64,000 nt of DNA, taken from assembly GCA_039621445.1 (NCBI GenBank), contig CP154957.1:7629114-7693113 (forward strand), given 5' to 3'. A model generated the notes under the pieces. It was not told the origin of the DNA. It did no database searches and saw nothing but the letters and a program-made list of their open reading frames with translations. Positions 41,698 through 51,360 of the stretch are shown here, piece by piece (the first letter of the stretch is position 1; each line of letters starts with the position of its first letter). The stretch comes from Euglena gracilis (Eukaryota; Euglenida; Euglenophyceae; Euglenales). Position numbers and translations under genes: made by a program.

Positions 41698-42030
41698 GGG
41701 GGGGGGTGGGACACCCCCCCCCCAACCTAAACAGTGGCGCGGTCTGGGTGACTGATTTTCAGCAGGCACCGAGCACCGAGCGCCGGGCCGGAAAATATTG
41801 ACCCCCAAAACGGCCAAAAAAATCATTTTGAGCACTTTTGGGCAAAAAATTGTCAAAATTGAAACAAATTTTGGTGCGAAGCGCCAGAACGAAAAATTTG
41901 GTCGTTTTGGGGGGTCCTGGGCACCCCCCTGGGGTTGTCTTGGTGGGGGGGGTATTCTGGACCCCCCCCCCCGGTCCACGAGGGGAGGGGACACCCCCCC
42001 ACCTAAACCCCGGCCCCCTTACGTCGAAGC
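41698..42030. repeat. Dispersed repeat related to 22163-22539
   Basis: GGTGCGAAGCGCCAG hairpin half, TTTGGTCGTTTTGGGGGGTC, CACCTAAACC, then CCTTACGTCGAAGCCCG, which matches the right end CCTTATATCGAACCCTG. The left end is not resolved (C/G tracts next to the microsatellite). Confidence 0.6.
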
Positions 42031-42057
42031 CCGAGCAGTTCGCAATACTTTGGTAAC

Positions 42058-42074
42058 TGGCATACATACATGCA

Positions 42075-42106
<32 letters not shown>

Positions 42107-42110
42107 ATAA
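42058..42110 (+). repeat. TACA microsatellite, short
   Basis: About 11 units with TGCA variants. Confidence 0.9.
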
Positions 42111-42274
42111 AAATATAACTTTGAATGATACCCCAATAATACGCTGTTGACATGGAATGATGCATGGCACAGCAATGCTGTGCCTTGGAAGGTCTGGTGG
42201 TGGGGGTTGACCATCCCCTACCTGGGTTGTTTGTCCCCGCATTAGCGCTGAATGTTTGTGCATGCGTGCGCGCG

Positions 42275-42306
42275 TACGTGTGTGTGTGTGTGTGTGTGTG
42301 TGTGTT
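42275..42306 (+). repeat. GT microsatellite
   Basis: TGTG x14 following CGCGCGTACG. Confidence 0.9.
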
Positions 42307-42439
42307 GGCAGCAATCGCACTTGTATTGCGTTCAACTTTTTGTCTCGCAAATGAAACCCGTCCAGTCGACGTTTTCTTCCCAGCCACGGCCTCAGTCCTT
42401 GGGTCTTCCTGTGTGGTCGGACCAACCACTGGACACCGA

Positions 42440-42683
42440 CCCCCCCCCCCCCCCCCCGCGCCACAGGGCCCGCCCGCCGGGCTCCTGGCCCGGCACACCG
42501 AGGCCGCCGTCGGCCGGGGCTCGGGTGTCCGGCGCGGGGCCGAACTGCAGCTGGAACGGCGTTGTGCCGCAGTACTGCACCCGCCCCGGCGCCCCGACGG
42601 CCAGCGCGACGTCCCCCAGGGCCCCGGGCAGGCGAACCTTCCTCCCGCCGGACCCCACCAAACGCACGAATCTTCCCCAAAAG
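42440..42683 (-). CDS. Minus-strand exon, Gly/Leu/Val-rich
   Basis: TTTCCCGGGTGGCAG (minus, ending 42684) precedes FWGRFVRLVGSGGRKVRLPG, ALGDVALAVGAPGRVQYCG and TTPFQLQFGPAPDTRAP. The pattern is beta-strand-like and nearly every third base is G or C. After about 42470 it enters a Gly-rich stretch and a G tract. Two other minus frames are open because of the GC content but give Arg/Ala-biased sequence. Family not recognised; same strand as the candidates at 41.1 and 50-55 kb. Confidence 0.45.
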
Positions 42684-42739
42684 CTGCCACCCGGGAAATG
42701 GTCAGTATATAGCTCTGATATGACGAATGCTATATTAAT

Positions 42740-43036
42740 GACCCCCTCCAAATGTAAATCCCCCCCGCCTGCCAAGGGGGTCCAGACCGACCTCGCAGGG
42801 TACTTGGGTCCCCCAAAGGTCAAAATTTTGACATTTTTTGCCAAAAAGTGGCCATTTTGGATGGTCGAATTTTTTTCAGCCCGGCGCTTCGGCCCCCGGC
42901 GCTTGGCACCAGGCTACAAATTGGTCACCCAGACTGCGCCACTGTTTGAAGGGGGGGTCCCCTCCCCCACCCCTCCCTACTGGGCCGGAGGGGGGGGTCC
43001 GGACCCCCCCCCACTTGCCCTTATATCGAAGCCTGC
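42740..43036. repeat. Dispersed repeat related to 22163-22539
   Basis: GGTCCAGACCGACCTCGC, GGCGCTTCGGCC, CACCCAGACTGCGCC, then a C/G-tract hairpin and CCTTATATCGAAGCCTG at the right end. Left end unresolved. Confidence 0.6.
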
Positions 43037-43689
43037 CTGAGGGAGTGGCGATGGGAGGGCGGGTTGCGTTTAGGTATGGATCGAGTCAAAAACAAAAAAT
43101 TTAAAAAAAGTGATGGAGAAATGGAGGTTGATGGGGTTTTTAAGGTACACCTGAAGCCCAAAACCCCATTGTAGATACTAAATTCTAAGAAATAACCAAA
43201 GGGAGGAAAAATGGGTTTCTGGGGATCCCCCCCCCGATGGGTGTGTCTTGTGGCTCCTCCCTTGTTGGGTCCGCCCTCCTGAGAGGTAAGGGCCTTATGG
43301 GAATCCTTCACTTTCTGCCCATCACCATTGTGACTCCCCAATCCATGGCACAACATACATTTTAATCCAGGAAAAAAACATCCTTTACATTTGGGGGGGG
43401 GGGGCGGCTTTACATTTGGGTGGCAAAACGGCTTCATATTTGGGGAGAGGGTTCATATAACGATAATATCTGTATTATCCCCAAAAATTTTATATCCTCA
43501 TGCCAAAAAAAAGCTTTTTTTGTCCCTCTGACAAAAAAATAATAGTGTCATTTAAAAAAAGCAGAATCATTTTGGGAGGATATCACAATTTTGCAGCAGA
43601 ATTCCTCTATTTTGGACAATAATAGCACATTTTTTGGGGAGGGTAAAGGAGGTACACACCCAAATTTGGGATGTAATTGGTATTTGACT

Positions 43690-43888
43690 AAAAACCCCCC
43701 AAAACCAATTTCACACACTAAAAAGATGAAATTTCAAAAAAAATTCAGATTTTTGAAGTGCAAAACCATGTTAAATGTCAACTTACACCAATTCACACAT
43801 GGCGCGAAGCACCAAAGGAAAATTTTTAATGCTTTTGGCAATTATTTTTTCGGGCGCGGGTCGGTCAAGAAAAAAAATGGCAAGAATA
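43690..43888 (-). repeat. AATAAGAC element, inverted copy, left part
   Basis: Reverse complement of satellite-unit positions about 2440-2640: CACACATGGCGCGAAGCACC, ATGTCAACTTACACCAATTC, GATGAAATTTC. It is broken at 43888 by the C/G-capped element and resumes at 44358. Confidence 0.75.
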
Positions 43889-44355
43889 CCTCTCCCCCCC
43901 TTGTCTAAGCACCGGAAAAGATGGGTAAGAACCGGGGGGGGGGGGGGTGGTGCTTATTTTGCCAAAATATGGGTAAGAACCAGGGGGGTGGGGGTTAGAA
44001 AAAAAAACCAAAAAAAAAAAAACACAAAAAAAAAAAGAAAGAAAACAAAAAAAAAGAAACAAAAAAAGGGGGAAAACTTTTGACTGCAACAAATCTGGCG
44101 CTTCGCGCCAAAAAGGAAAAATTCACCTTATTTTGGAGGTCCACTGTTGAACTCACACACATTTGGATGCAGAATCAACAATACCTCACCAAATCAGGTC
44201 TCAGAAGTTGCAGAAATTTCGAAATTTTTGAGAAATTTCCCTTAAAAATGCACACAAAATAAACCTCCCCGTGACGATGACCTTTAAAAAGATGGGTAAG
44301 AACCAGGGGGGTGGTGCTTAGACAAGGGTGGTGCTTAGAAAAGGGGGGGGGGAGG
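43889..44355. mobile_element. C/G-capped element, TTGTCTAAGCACC type, 467 bp, nested
   Basis: Left TA-CCTCTC7-TTGTCTAAGCACC; right GGTGCTTAGAAAAG10-AGG-TA, with GGTAAGAACCGGGGG/GGTGCTTA units just inside both ends. A CTTCGCGCC motif and an A-rich stretch lie inside. It interrupts an AATAAGAC element: joining the flanks at a single TA gives AAGAATAAGACC, matching AAAAATAAGACC of the intact copies. So TA is the target and is duplicated. Confidence 0.85.
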
Positions 44356-44357
44356 TA

Positions 44358-44430
44358 AGACCACCCCAAAAATAACACCCCCCCCCTGGAGGTTTCCAGC
44401 AACGGACCCAAAAATAAGACCCACGTCATA
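44358..44430 (-). repeat. AATAAGAC element, inverted copy, right part
   Basis: CCAAAAATAACACC, CCTGGAGGTTTCCAGCAACG and GACCCAAAAATAAGACC match the reverse complement of 2365-2440. Confidence 0.75.
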
Positions 44431-44459
44431 TTTTGGGGGGGGATATTACATTTAAAGGC

Positions 44460-44617
44460 CTCCAAAGTTTGTGGACGCCACCAGCAAATTTGATCCCCCC
44501 AAAGGCCTCCTTAAGGGTCTTGAAATGCCACCCAAATATAAATCCGGACCCCCTCCAGTCCTGGGGGGGGGGTGGGGGGACACCGTCCCGACCTAAACCC
44601 CATACACCCTCCTCATA
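44460..44617. repeat. Part of a repeat with TATCGAACCCTG end
   Basis: GACCTAAACCCCATACACCC followed (beyond the element at 44618) by GGTATCGAACCCTG at 44884-44897 equals the right-end consensus of the 22163 family. So that repeat was split by the element at 44618-44881. Confidence 0.55.
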
Positions 44618-44881
44618 CCCCCCCCCCCCCCGGGAAACTGTCACCTGACAGGTTGGCCAGTACCGGGGACCCTGACAACTTCCTATCATGACAGGTTGGC
44701 CGGTACCAGGGACCCTGACAGTTTCCCGGGCGGGACCCTGACAGTTTCCCGGGTAGGGCATTTCAAGGGAAAATCAATGAAAAATGACCCTGACAGGTTG
44801 GCCGGTACCGGGGACTCTGACAGTTTCCCGGGCGGGACCCTGACAGGTTCTCGGGCATGACAGTTTCCCGGGGGGGGGGGG
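44618..44881. mobile_element. C/G-capped element, GGGAAACTGTC type, 264 bp
   Basis: TA-C14-GGGAAACTGTCA on the left and GACAGTTTCCC-G13-TA on the right. The interior is imperfect tandem units of GACAGGTTGGCCGGTACC and GGGACCCTGACA. A close copy is at 56738-57044. Confidence 0.85.
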
Positions 44882-45301
44882 TAGGTATCGAACCCTGCCC
44901 CCAGGCTTTTGGGGGCGTTGAATTAAAAAGATTTAAACCAGGTAACACCCCACTAAGTGTACGGTTAAATGATGGGGTGTGGACCGCATTTTTCGGGCCG
45001 CAATTTCAGACCGCCAGGGGCGTGTACCTATTTGGGAACTACCTTCAATTTCACTTTCGGAGGCTCAGGGGGGTGACAATTGCTTGGACATTATGGAAGA
45101 CATTGGGGGGATCCCCCCCCCAGCCCAAAATGGGACCCCCTGGGGGGGGGGCAAAATCGGCCGTCCAACGCTCTCCAAAATTTTCAAAAATTTCTCTGAT
45201 TCCGATTTCCAAAATTTTCTAAAATTCCGCTGAAATCCACACTCAGGTCTCCAGCCAGGGACTGCCTTGAGGTTCTCCGAGTTAAAAAGAAGCCTCCTGC
45301 C

Positions 45302-45597
45302 CATGCTTGTGCTTACCGACTGGGGGGGAGGGTGGTGGGTGCTATGGGGTGCCTGCCCCTAGCAGGCACACCCCCCGGGGGTAGGGGTCTGGGGGACCCA
45401 CCCAGAAAATTTTCATTGAAAATGGATTTTTTCCGCGCCCCAGGTGCCTTCGGTGCCGGGGTCGGAGGGGGGTGCCTGCTAGGGGCAGGCACTCCCCAAA
45501 ACCCTACCCCCCCCCCGGGGGTCGGATCGGGTGCTATGGGGTGCGCCCCTAGCACCCCCCCCCCCGTGGGGTAGGCACCCTACTAAGCACAAGCCTG
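45302..45597. mobile_element. hAT-like MITE, 296 bp, perfect TSD
   Basis: Ends CATGCTTGTGCTTA and TAAGCACAAGCCTG; 8-bp duplication CTCCTGCC at 45294-45301 and 45598-45605. The interior has GCAGGCACC/GGTGCCTGC inverted arms with C/G tracts and a GGTGCCTTCGGTGCC hairpin. It ends 15 bases before a possible exon (45613). Confidence 0.85.
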
Positions 45598-45612
45598 CTC
45601 CTGCCCACACAG

Positions 45613-45715
45613 TGTACAGGAGAGGCGGCCTGGGCCGGAGGAGCACCAGGCCAGGGGTGTCCTGGGGCCAGAGTGCGAGGTGCAGCTGAGGGCACCGCCG
45701 CGCTGGGAGCCCCCC
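45613..45715 (+). CDS. Exon-like sequence, strand uncertain
   Basis: CCTGCTCCTGCCCACACAG (ending 45612) is a good plus-strand acceptor. One plus frame reads QERRPGPEEHQARGVLGPEC then EVQLRAPPRWEPP with G/C third bases throughout. The minus strand also gives a protein-like frame (LHLALWPQDTPGLVLLRP). Acceptor context favours plus. No family recognised. A hAT-like element lies directly upstream, so most of the original intron end is displaced. Confidence 0.35.
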
Positions 45716-45934
45716 CGGGGGGGGGGCAGCAAACACAATCAGGTGGTGGGGGCGAATGTGGGCAACATCGACGCTCAAATAAAAAGACACAAAAAAGAAC
45801 AAAAAATTACAAAAAAGCACAAAAAAATTACACAAAAAAGCACAAAAAAAGCCGTGAAAAATTAAGTCTTTTCACTGAGATAATGCTGATTTAACAAAAA
45901 AACAACAACAGTTTATCATGTAAATTTTCTTACT

Positions 45935-46075
45935 CCCCCCCCCTATATCCAATGACCGGTAACCTCTGTCCTCCGATGGGAGGGGATGGTCGTTGGACAT
46001 AAGGTTGTGACCAAAATGGTGCCCTCTGACCGGGGGGGGGGTGATCGTAGGACAAGGGGTCCAAAAAATCGGTTG
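45935..46075. repeat. Degraded C/G-capped element, TGTCCAATGACC type
   Basis: C10-TATATCCAATGACCGG, CTCTGTCCTCCGATGGG and GGTCGTTGGACATAAGG match the left end of the element at 58610; GTGATCGTAGGACAAGG follows. No right end found. Confidence 0.55.
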
Positions 46076-46334
46076 GTACCAGGACCCCTCCCCCCAAAAG
46101 GTCAAAACTTTCCTTTCGCCGCTTTGCCACAATTTTTTTGGCAATTTTGACAAATTTCTGCACTGTCAGCTAATTTGCTCATGTGTGCCAATCAGGCAGC
46201 ATCACCTGTCCTGCTGTTCGTTGGTCGGTGTCTCTCCGAGCGTGGGGGGGGGCGATTGCCCCCCCCCCCGGCAGCTGTCTGACGTCTGCCTCCTACACAA
46301 GACAAGTGGGGGGGGGGGGTGGGGGGTGTGGGGG

Positions 46335-46650
46335 TGTGGGGGAAGGTAGGTAAATGTCCAGTCTGGGCTTCCGTTTTTTGCAACAATGGGTAGTCATAAT
46401 GGGGGGGGTGCGGGGGGGGGGGGGGGGGGCGCAGCCCCCCCCTCCCCCCCCCACCGCGGTGGCCATAGGCCACCGGACCCCCCATCGGTGGACGTGGGCA
46501 TGGATAATGTCTGTCTGGACTCCAAATTTTGCAAAAAATGGGTAGTGATAATGGGGGGGGGCGGGGAGGGAGGGGGGGGGCGCAGCCCCCCCCTCCCCCC
46601 CCCCGCCGCGGTGGCCGTAGGCCACCGGACCCCCCATCGGTGGGCCGCCA
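46335..46650 (+). repeat. Tandem G/C-tract repeat, about 160 bp, two copies plus part
   Basis: Each unit has CTGGACTCCAAATTTTGC (or variant), ATGGGTAGTGATAATGGGG, a G tract, CGCAGCCCCCCCCTCC, GCGGTGGCC(A/G)TAGGCCACC and GGACCCCCCATCGGTGG. GGTGGCC-TAGGCCACC is a perfect hairpin. The same TGTCTAGTGTAGGAGCC-GTTTTTGCAA context occurs near 47025. Confidence 0.75.
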
Positions 46651-47059
46651 ATTTTTCACGAAACAAATATTATTTTCTCGAAAAAAAAATCAAAACTTTT
46701 CAGGTTTAAGTTCGTAGTTTTTGGGAGTGGTGAAAAAAGTGCAAAGTCAAAAAATTGCTCCAAGTTTTGGCAGAATCAAATTTTATTGACATTTTTTCTG
46801 TTGGAATTTTTTTGGATTTTCACTGGCATTTTTTTGCTTCAAAACCCACGACAATGAAAGCTTTCATAAAGTTGTTAAAATTTGGAAGGTGTAAAAAAAA
46901 TGCGGTTTTTTGGAGGACCTCCTTTATGCCAACACGTGTCCCAAAATGGGTCAAAAATACACCCGGCGCCCAGCCCACACTGGTCAAGTGTGGGGGGGTG
47001 TGGGGGGGTGTGGAGGTAAATGTCTAGTGTAGGAGCCAGTTTTTGCAATACCTCGCTTA

Positions 47060-47345
47060 CCAACCGGGGGGGGGGGTGGGTGCAATAGGATGCCTGCCCC
47101 TAGCAGGCACCCCCCCCCCCCCGGGGGGATAGGGGTCCGGGGGGGGGACACCCAGAAAATTTTCATTGAAAATGGCCTTTTCCAGGCCCCCGGCGCCTTC
47201 GGCGCCGGGGTCGGAGGGGGGTGCCTGCTAGGGGCAGGCACCCCCCAAAACCCTACTCCCCCCCCCCGGGTCGGATCGGGTGCTATGGGGTGCGCCCCTA
47301 GCACCCCCCCCCGTGGGGTAGGCACCCGACTAAGCACAAGCCTGG
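47060..47345. mobile_element. Copy of the 45302 element family
   Basis: Near-identical to 45302-45597 over the interior (TGCCTGCCCCTAGCAGGCAC, GAAAATTTTCATTGAAAATG, GGCGCCTTCGGCGCC, CCGACTAAGCACAAGCCTG). The left end is not clear (CTCGCTTACC), and no matching 8-bp flanks are seen. Confidence 0.7.
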
Positions 47346-47739
47346 TTTGGGCCCAGTGAAATGGTACAGTAGGTGCATTCTCCCGGGATCATTTGGTACT
47401 GCACCCCAAGGCGCATGCCAAGCAAGCCACAGCCAATGTTTCAGGTTCAGGAGGCCCCCCACGTGGCATCCAGAGTTTTTTTTTTTAAAAGACCAGGAAG
47501 TCTCCACCAAGGGGGCACCCCACCCCAGATGAGGGGGGTTCGGAGGAAAAAACAATTTGGGGCCAACAATTTCTCGGGACTTTGTGCAGAAACAAACAAA
47601 AAAAAGGGCCAAAACCCCAGCTCCAATAGGGGACCCACAAGGGCCAATTTTGAACAACTTTTGAACAATTTCCCCAGGGCTCAACTTTGAACAAATTTTG
47701 AACAAATCTTGAACAATTTTTTTAGGGCACAAATCCCGG

Positions 47740-47970
47740 GCCGCAGCGTGGCGGCGGCCGCAGCGCCTCCCGGGCGTTGGCGGGGGAGCACGGCTGGCTG
47801 AGGCGGCCCTTCAGGCTGGCGGGGCTGGAGGACGTCAGCGGCGCCGGGAGGTGCGCCCACGCCTGCCGCCAGTGCGCCCAAGAGGCCCCCATGGGCAGCC
47901 GCCGGCCCCGGGGCGACTGGGGTGGGGCGGGCAGGCGTCTTCTGTTTGCTACGCCAGGCTCCCCGGGGTA
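47740..47970 (+). CDS. GC-rich exon-like block, strand uncertain
   Basis: Sharp change from A/T-rich to GC-rich sequence. One plus frame reads LAGEHGWLRRPFRLAGLED, then VSGAGRCAHACRQCAQEAP and MGSRRPRGDWG, with G/C third bases and four Cys. Minus frames are also open. The right side ends where TAGCAAATAGAAGA is directly repeated (47970-48000), then A/T-rich sequence. No family recognised. Confidence 0.35.
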
Positions 47971-47999
47971 GCAAATAGAAGACTAGATAGCAAATAGAA

Positions 48000-48180
48000 G
48001 AACGAGTTTTGTTTTAAAATTTAGTTAAATTTAAAAAATATTTTAAGTTATTAAATTAACTTTAAAAATTTATTTAATTTGTTTAATTTGTTTAATTATA
48101 TTTTGAAAATAAATCAAATATTTAAAAACAATTAAATTCAATTGATTAAATTTTAATTCAGGTTTTAATTTAAAATTGCC
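48000..48180. repeat. A/T-rich low-complexity block
   Basis: TTTAATTTGTTTAATTTG and AATTAAATTC type repeats; no gene. Confidence 0.8.
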
Positions 48181-49197
48181 TTCTACAGATGGTAGCGATG
48201 CAGTGTGTCCCATCTTTCTCATCCAACATACACATCGCAATATCAATGATGAAAGCAACACTCTGCCCTGTTGATTATGTTTTTCACAAATACGGGTTTG
48301 AGAGAGAAAATTCAAACAATGGAGTCAAGTAGTTGGCAGACAATGCATCAATAAGTGAGATTGCTGATCTTCACAGGCCAACCGAAGACAATTTAAATAA
48401 GACAACCCAAACAACGTCCCCTGTGCAAAACCGCCTGCAGAGGTGCACCAAGTTAAAAAGAAGAACTTCAAGGTGGAGAGAAGTTGAGAGAAATCCCCCC
48501 CCCTCCAAAATAAGGTGTCGGGGTTTGGAAGAACTTCAGGTGAGCACCTTAAAACTGCTTTTTTAAATTATTTCTTGGTTCAGCCGGACCCTCCAACATC
48601 GTGATGATTCGGAGGTCCAAAAACTTAATCAGTTCCAGTGGCGCTCCGCGACATCCTACTACCAATGCTGGTGCTCAAATGTCTCAAACAATAAGGTATC
48701 ACACGATCAGTTTGGTCTTAGAAATTCATTCAGTTTGCATTTGTATTTGGAATTTTGCGCAATTTCCTAGGGAATTTTCACCTCTCCTGGCGTTGTGGGC
48801 CGTCGGGGGTATTGAATTCGGGGGGAGGGGGGTCCAAACACTGGTTGGTCCAGGGGAGGGGGGAACTTTTGGGGAACTTATATATGGGGTGTTCAGATCC
48901 TTTCGGAAAACCGTTAAAAGCAATTTTTTTTTTGGCAAAGCTAGGGACAAAATACCCAGAGGGGTGACTTTCTCATGATCACCAGTTCCCAAATACTGTC
49001 TGAAGCGTGTGCAATAGTTTTCAGAAAAACCTCCAGGCACTGGTGTGTGCAAATACAGGGACTTATCCTTCCCCAGCATCATTTCCTTTTGCTCCCCTCC
49101 AGTCGAACAACCTCTAAATAAGGGCCGAGTCTCACCTCTGTACAGCCTGCACAACGCACAAACACCGCATGTCAACTCCAGGTGACAAAAATAATTG

Positions 49198-49447
49198 CCC
49201 ATCAAGCATCGAGCATTTCTTGGCCATTTGGCTGCCAGCCTCGCGACTGTGCTTCCCCTCATCCGCGCCCAGTTGGGAACAGCACCGCTCTCCTCACTGC
49301 GAGCAACAAGCGGGAATCCATGCCTTGGGGTAGACATGTTGGCTTGGGCCAAAGGTTCAGGCCCTGTTGTTTTTGAGATTATCAAAATGGCTGGCACTGG
49401 GGCCGAGACAAACTTCTGCATGCCCCATCTGCAGCCCGACCGGCCAG
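49198..49447 (+). CDS. Plus-strand exon with consensus-like donor
   Basis: The frame reads AFLGHLAASLATVLPLIRAQ, LGTAPLSSLRATSGNPCLGV, DMLAWAKGSGPVVFEIIKM and AGTGAETNFCMPHLQPDRP, ending CGGCCAG at a GTGAGG donor (49448-49453). It has hydrophobic helices and a clean edge. The 5' edge is near CCATCAAG (49200-49207). The opposite strand carries a longer open frame (48726-49517) with weaker codon bias and no such donor, so I favour plus; the strand conflicts with the minus-strand exons on either side. No family recognised. Confidence 0.4.
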
Positions 49448-49559
49448 GTGAGGGGCGGCTTACACTTTGACTTATTATGGAGACCTCGAGAAATTGTGGC
49501 AGCGCATTCAAAGCCAAATGAGAGAAGAGGCTAATCAGCTTTTAACACCACCACTATCA

Positions 49560-49640
49560 TTGTTGTTGCTGTTGTGTTGTTTTATGTTGTTGTCATCGTC
49601 GTCGTCGTCGTCGTTGTCATATTGTTGATATGTCGGTGTT
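49560..49640 (+). repeat. GTT/GTC trinucleotide repeats
   Basis: TTGTTGTTGCTGTTGTG then CATCGTCGTCGTCGTCGTCG. Simple-sequence DNA. Confidence 0.85.
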
Positions 49641-49820
49641 GTTTTTGTTCATTGCATGGTCATTTTGACATAGAGTACACACACACAGTCTTATGAAATG
49701 AAACAGAAGTGTTTCTTTAGTTGCCTGGCAGTGGTAGTTGCAGTGGCAGCAGTTCTAGAAAATGGGACATAATACCAAACAGCAGTGGCAATGGCCATAA
49801 ACATAAATAAGTTGGGATGA

Positions 49821-50286
49821 GGGAATTTCTTAAGGACCCCCCGGGGGGGTCCAGCCTCCGGCTGGCAAAAAGGCTGCTGGCTGGAAATGAGCTGCTGGCT
49901 GGACCCCCCCCCCCCCGGGGGTCTGGGGCTGGAGGGGGGCTGGGCTGGGCTGGGTCGATGAAAACCAAAATTTTCCACACCATTTTTGCCATTTTCGACA
50001 TTTTGGTGGATGGAGCAAGATCAAGGCTGGGGGGCTGTGATGGAGCAAGCTGTGATGAGGGGGAAAAATGCAGGGATAGATGAGCTTGGAAGCCCAGTTG
50101 GCTGGACAACCAGCGGCCGACTGGCCCGGCCTCCGGCCGGGCTGGACCCAACTTTATTTCACTCGACCTCTGGGAGGGGGGGGGGCTCCCAGGCCGAATT
50201 TGGGCTGCTGGCTGGATTTGAGCTGCTGGCTGGCTGGACCCCCCCCCCCGGAGGATAGGGTACCCTCCGGCTTAAGAAATTCCCTG
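49821..50286. mobile_element. hAT-like element, 466 bp, flanked by 10-bp direct repeat
   Basis: Left GGGAATTTCTTAAG and right CTTAAGAAATTCCCTG are inverted; GTTGGGATGA flanks it at 49811-49820 and 50287-50296. The interior has GGCTGCTGGCTGG repeats, two C/G-tract hairpins and an AATTTTCCACACCATTTTTGCC core. A related, less complete copy is at about 54540-54890. Confidence 0.8.
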
Positions 50287-50689
50287 GTTGGGATGATCGA
50301 CATTAGATGATCAAGATTAGAAAAGGATGTGTGCTCGAAATGCATTCACACGATGAAAATAAATGAAATCTGAAACACAATAAGCAAGATGAATAACTTG
50401 GCAGGGTGATCAAAAACATGTTTCTGGAACCCAACAACGAAACTATTCAAATTCACCCATTATGTGGTTGCGGAAAACTGTCTTCACATGACCACATGGG
50501 AAACAAAGATCTCAGAATTTGCCAGGTCGACTTTCCAGGGCAGGGATGCGTCACAGTTAGCGTTACATCTAAATTTTGGTGTAATTTCGGCCTCAATTCA
50601 GGCCGGAGGTTAGGCCTGGTTGACAAACAGACAAACATGCAGCCGTCCAGAGAGAGAGGGGGGGGGGAACAAAAAGGGAAGGGCACAAC

Positions 50690-50905
50690 GACGAGCTTGC
50701 TGCCGCACACAGGCCGGAGACGGGCTGGGCGGTACATCCACTCGTCCTCCGCCGTCTCCTTCAACGACAGCAGCTCAAACACCTCCACCAGGCGGTCGGA
50801 GGGCTCATCGGGGAACGTCGCCGGCAAGCCGCAGGGGGCGCTTTCCGCACGCGGCAACCGCAGAGGCAGAAATGATGCAGCTTGACCTTCTGCGACCCCA
50901 AAATA
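50690..50905 (-). CDS. Minus-strand exon, unknown protein
   Basis: The minus frame reads PRAESAPCGLPATFPDEPSD, RLVEVFELLSLKETAEDEWM and YRPARLRPVCGSKLVVVPF, with G/C third positions and a mixed charged/hydrophobic pattern. GGGTCGCAG at about 50900 (minus) is a possible acceptor. The plus frame is Arg/Pro/Ser-biased. One of the stronger exon candidates of the 40-58 kb minus-strand run. Family not recognised. Confidence 0.5.
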
Positions 50906-51029
50906 CGATCTCCAGCTTCCCTTTTGTGTCTCAAACCAGGCTCCAGGAGGCTTTTCCTTACCAGCCACCCCCTGTGTACCGGTAGCCTCTGCCCTCTGAC
51001 CGAGGGGGGTGGTTTTTGGAATACCCCCC

Positions 51030-51360
51030 CCCCCAAATAAGACCTGGGCCTTATTTGTGGGACCGTTGCTGGAAACCTCCAGAAGAGGGTCTTCTTTCTT
51101 TGTATTTTTTCTTGACCGACCTAGGCCCGGAAAAAAACATCATTTTTCAGTCAGGTTCCCAAAGACGTTAAAATTATTATTTTCAGCACTTCATGCCATG
51201 TGTAAATTAACGTTTACATGTTTTTTCCACCTCGAAAATCTGAACTCTTTGAAAAATCATTTTTGTGTATGAAATTGAAGTTTTTTTTGGTCTGTTTTGA
51301 ATTTTTTTTTCGCTGTCCCCGGCGCTTTGTGCCGCCAGGGGGTCCTACTTTGGGGGGGGT
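51030..51360 (+). repeat. AATAAGAC element, dispersed copy
   Basis: AATAAGACCTGGGCCTTATT, GGGACCGTTGCTGGAAACCT, TTGACCGACCTAGGCCCGG, CATGCCATGTGTAAATTAAC and CCCCGGCGCTTTGTGCCGCC match, in order, the segment embedded in each satellite unit, at perhaps 75-80% identity by eye. Confidence 0.75.

Noticed and set aside
39894-41730. Frames of repeated HTYI or MYVC peptides
   Set aside because: Translations of TACA microsatellites.
47060-47345. Target duplication for the second GCAGGCAC element
   Set aside because: No matching 8 bases could be found on the left; the left end appears decayed.
48726-49517. 263-codon minus-strand frame
   Set aside because: Long, but with weak codon bias. The plus strand carries a better exon with a GTGAGG donor. 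Kept only as an alternative in that entry.
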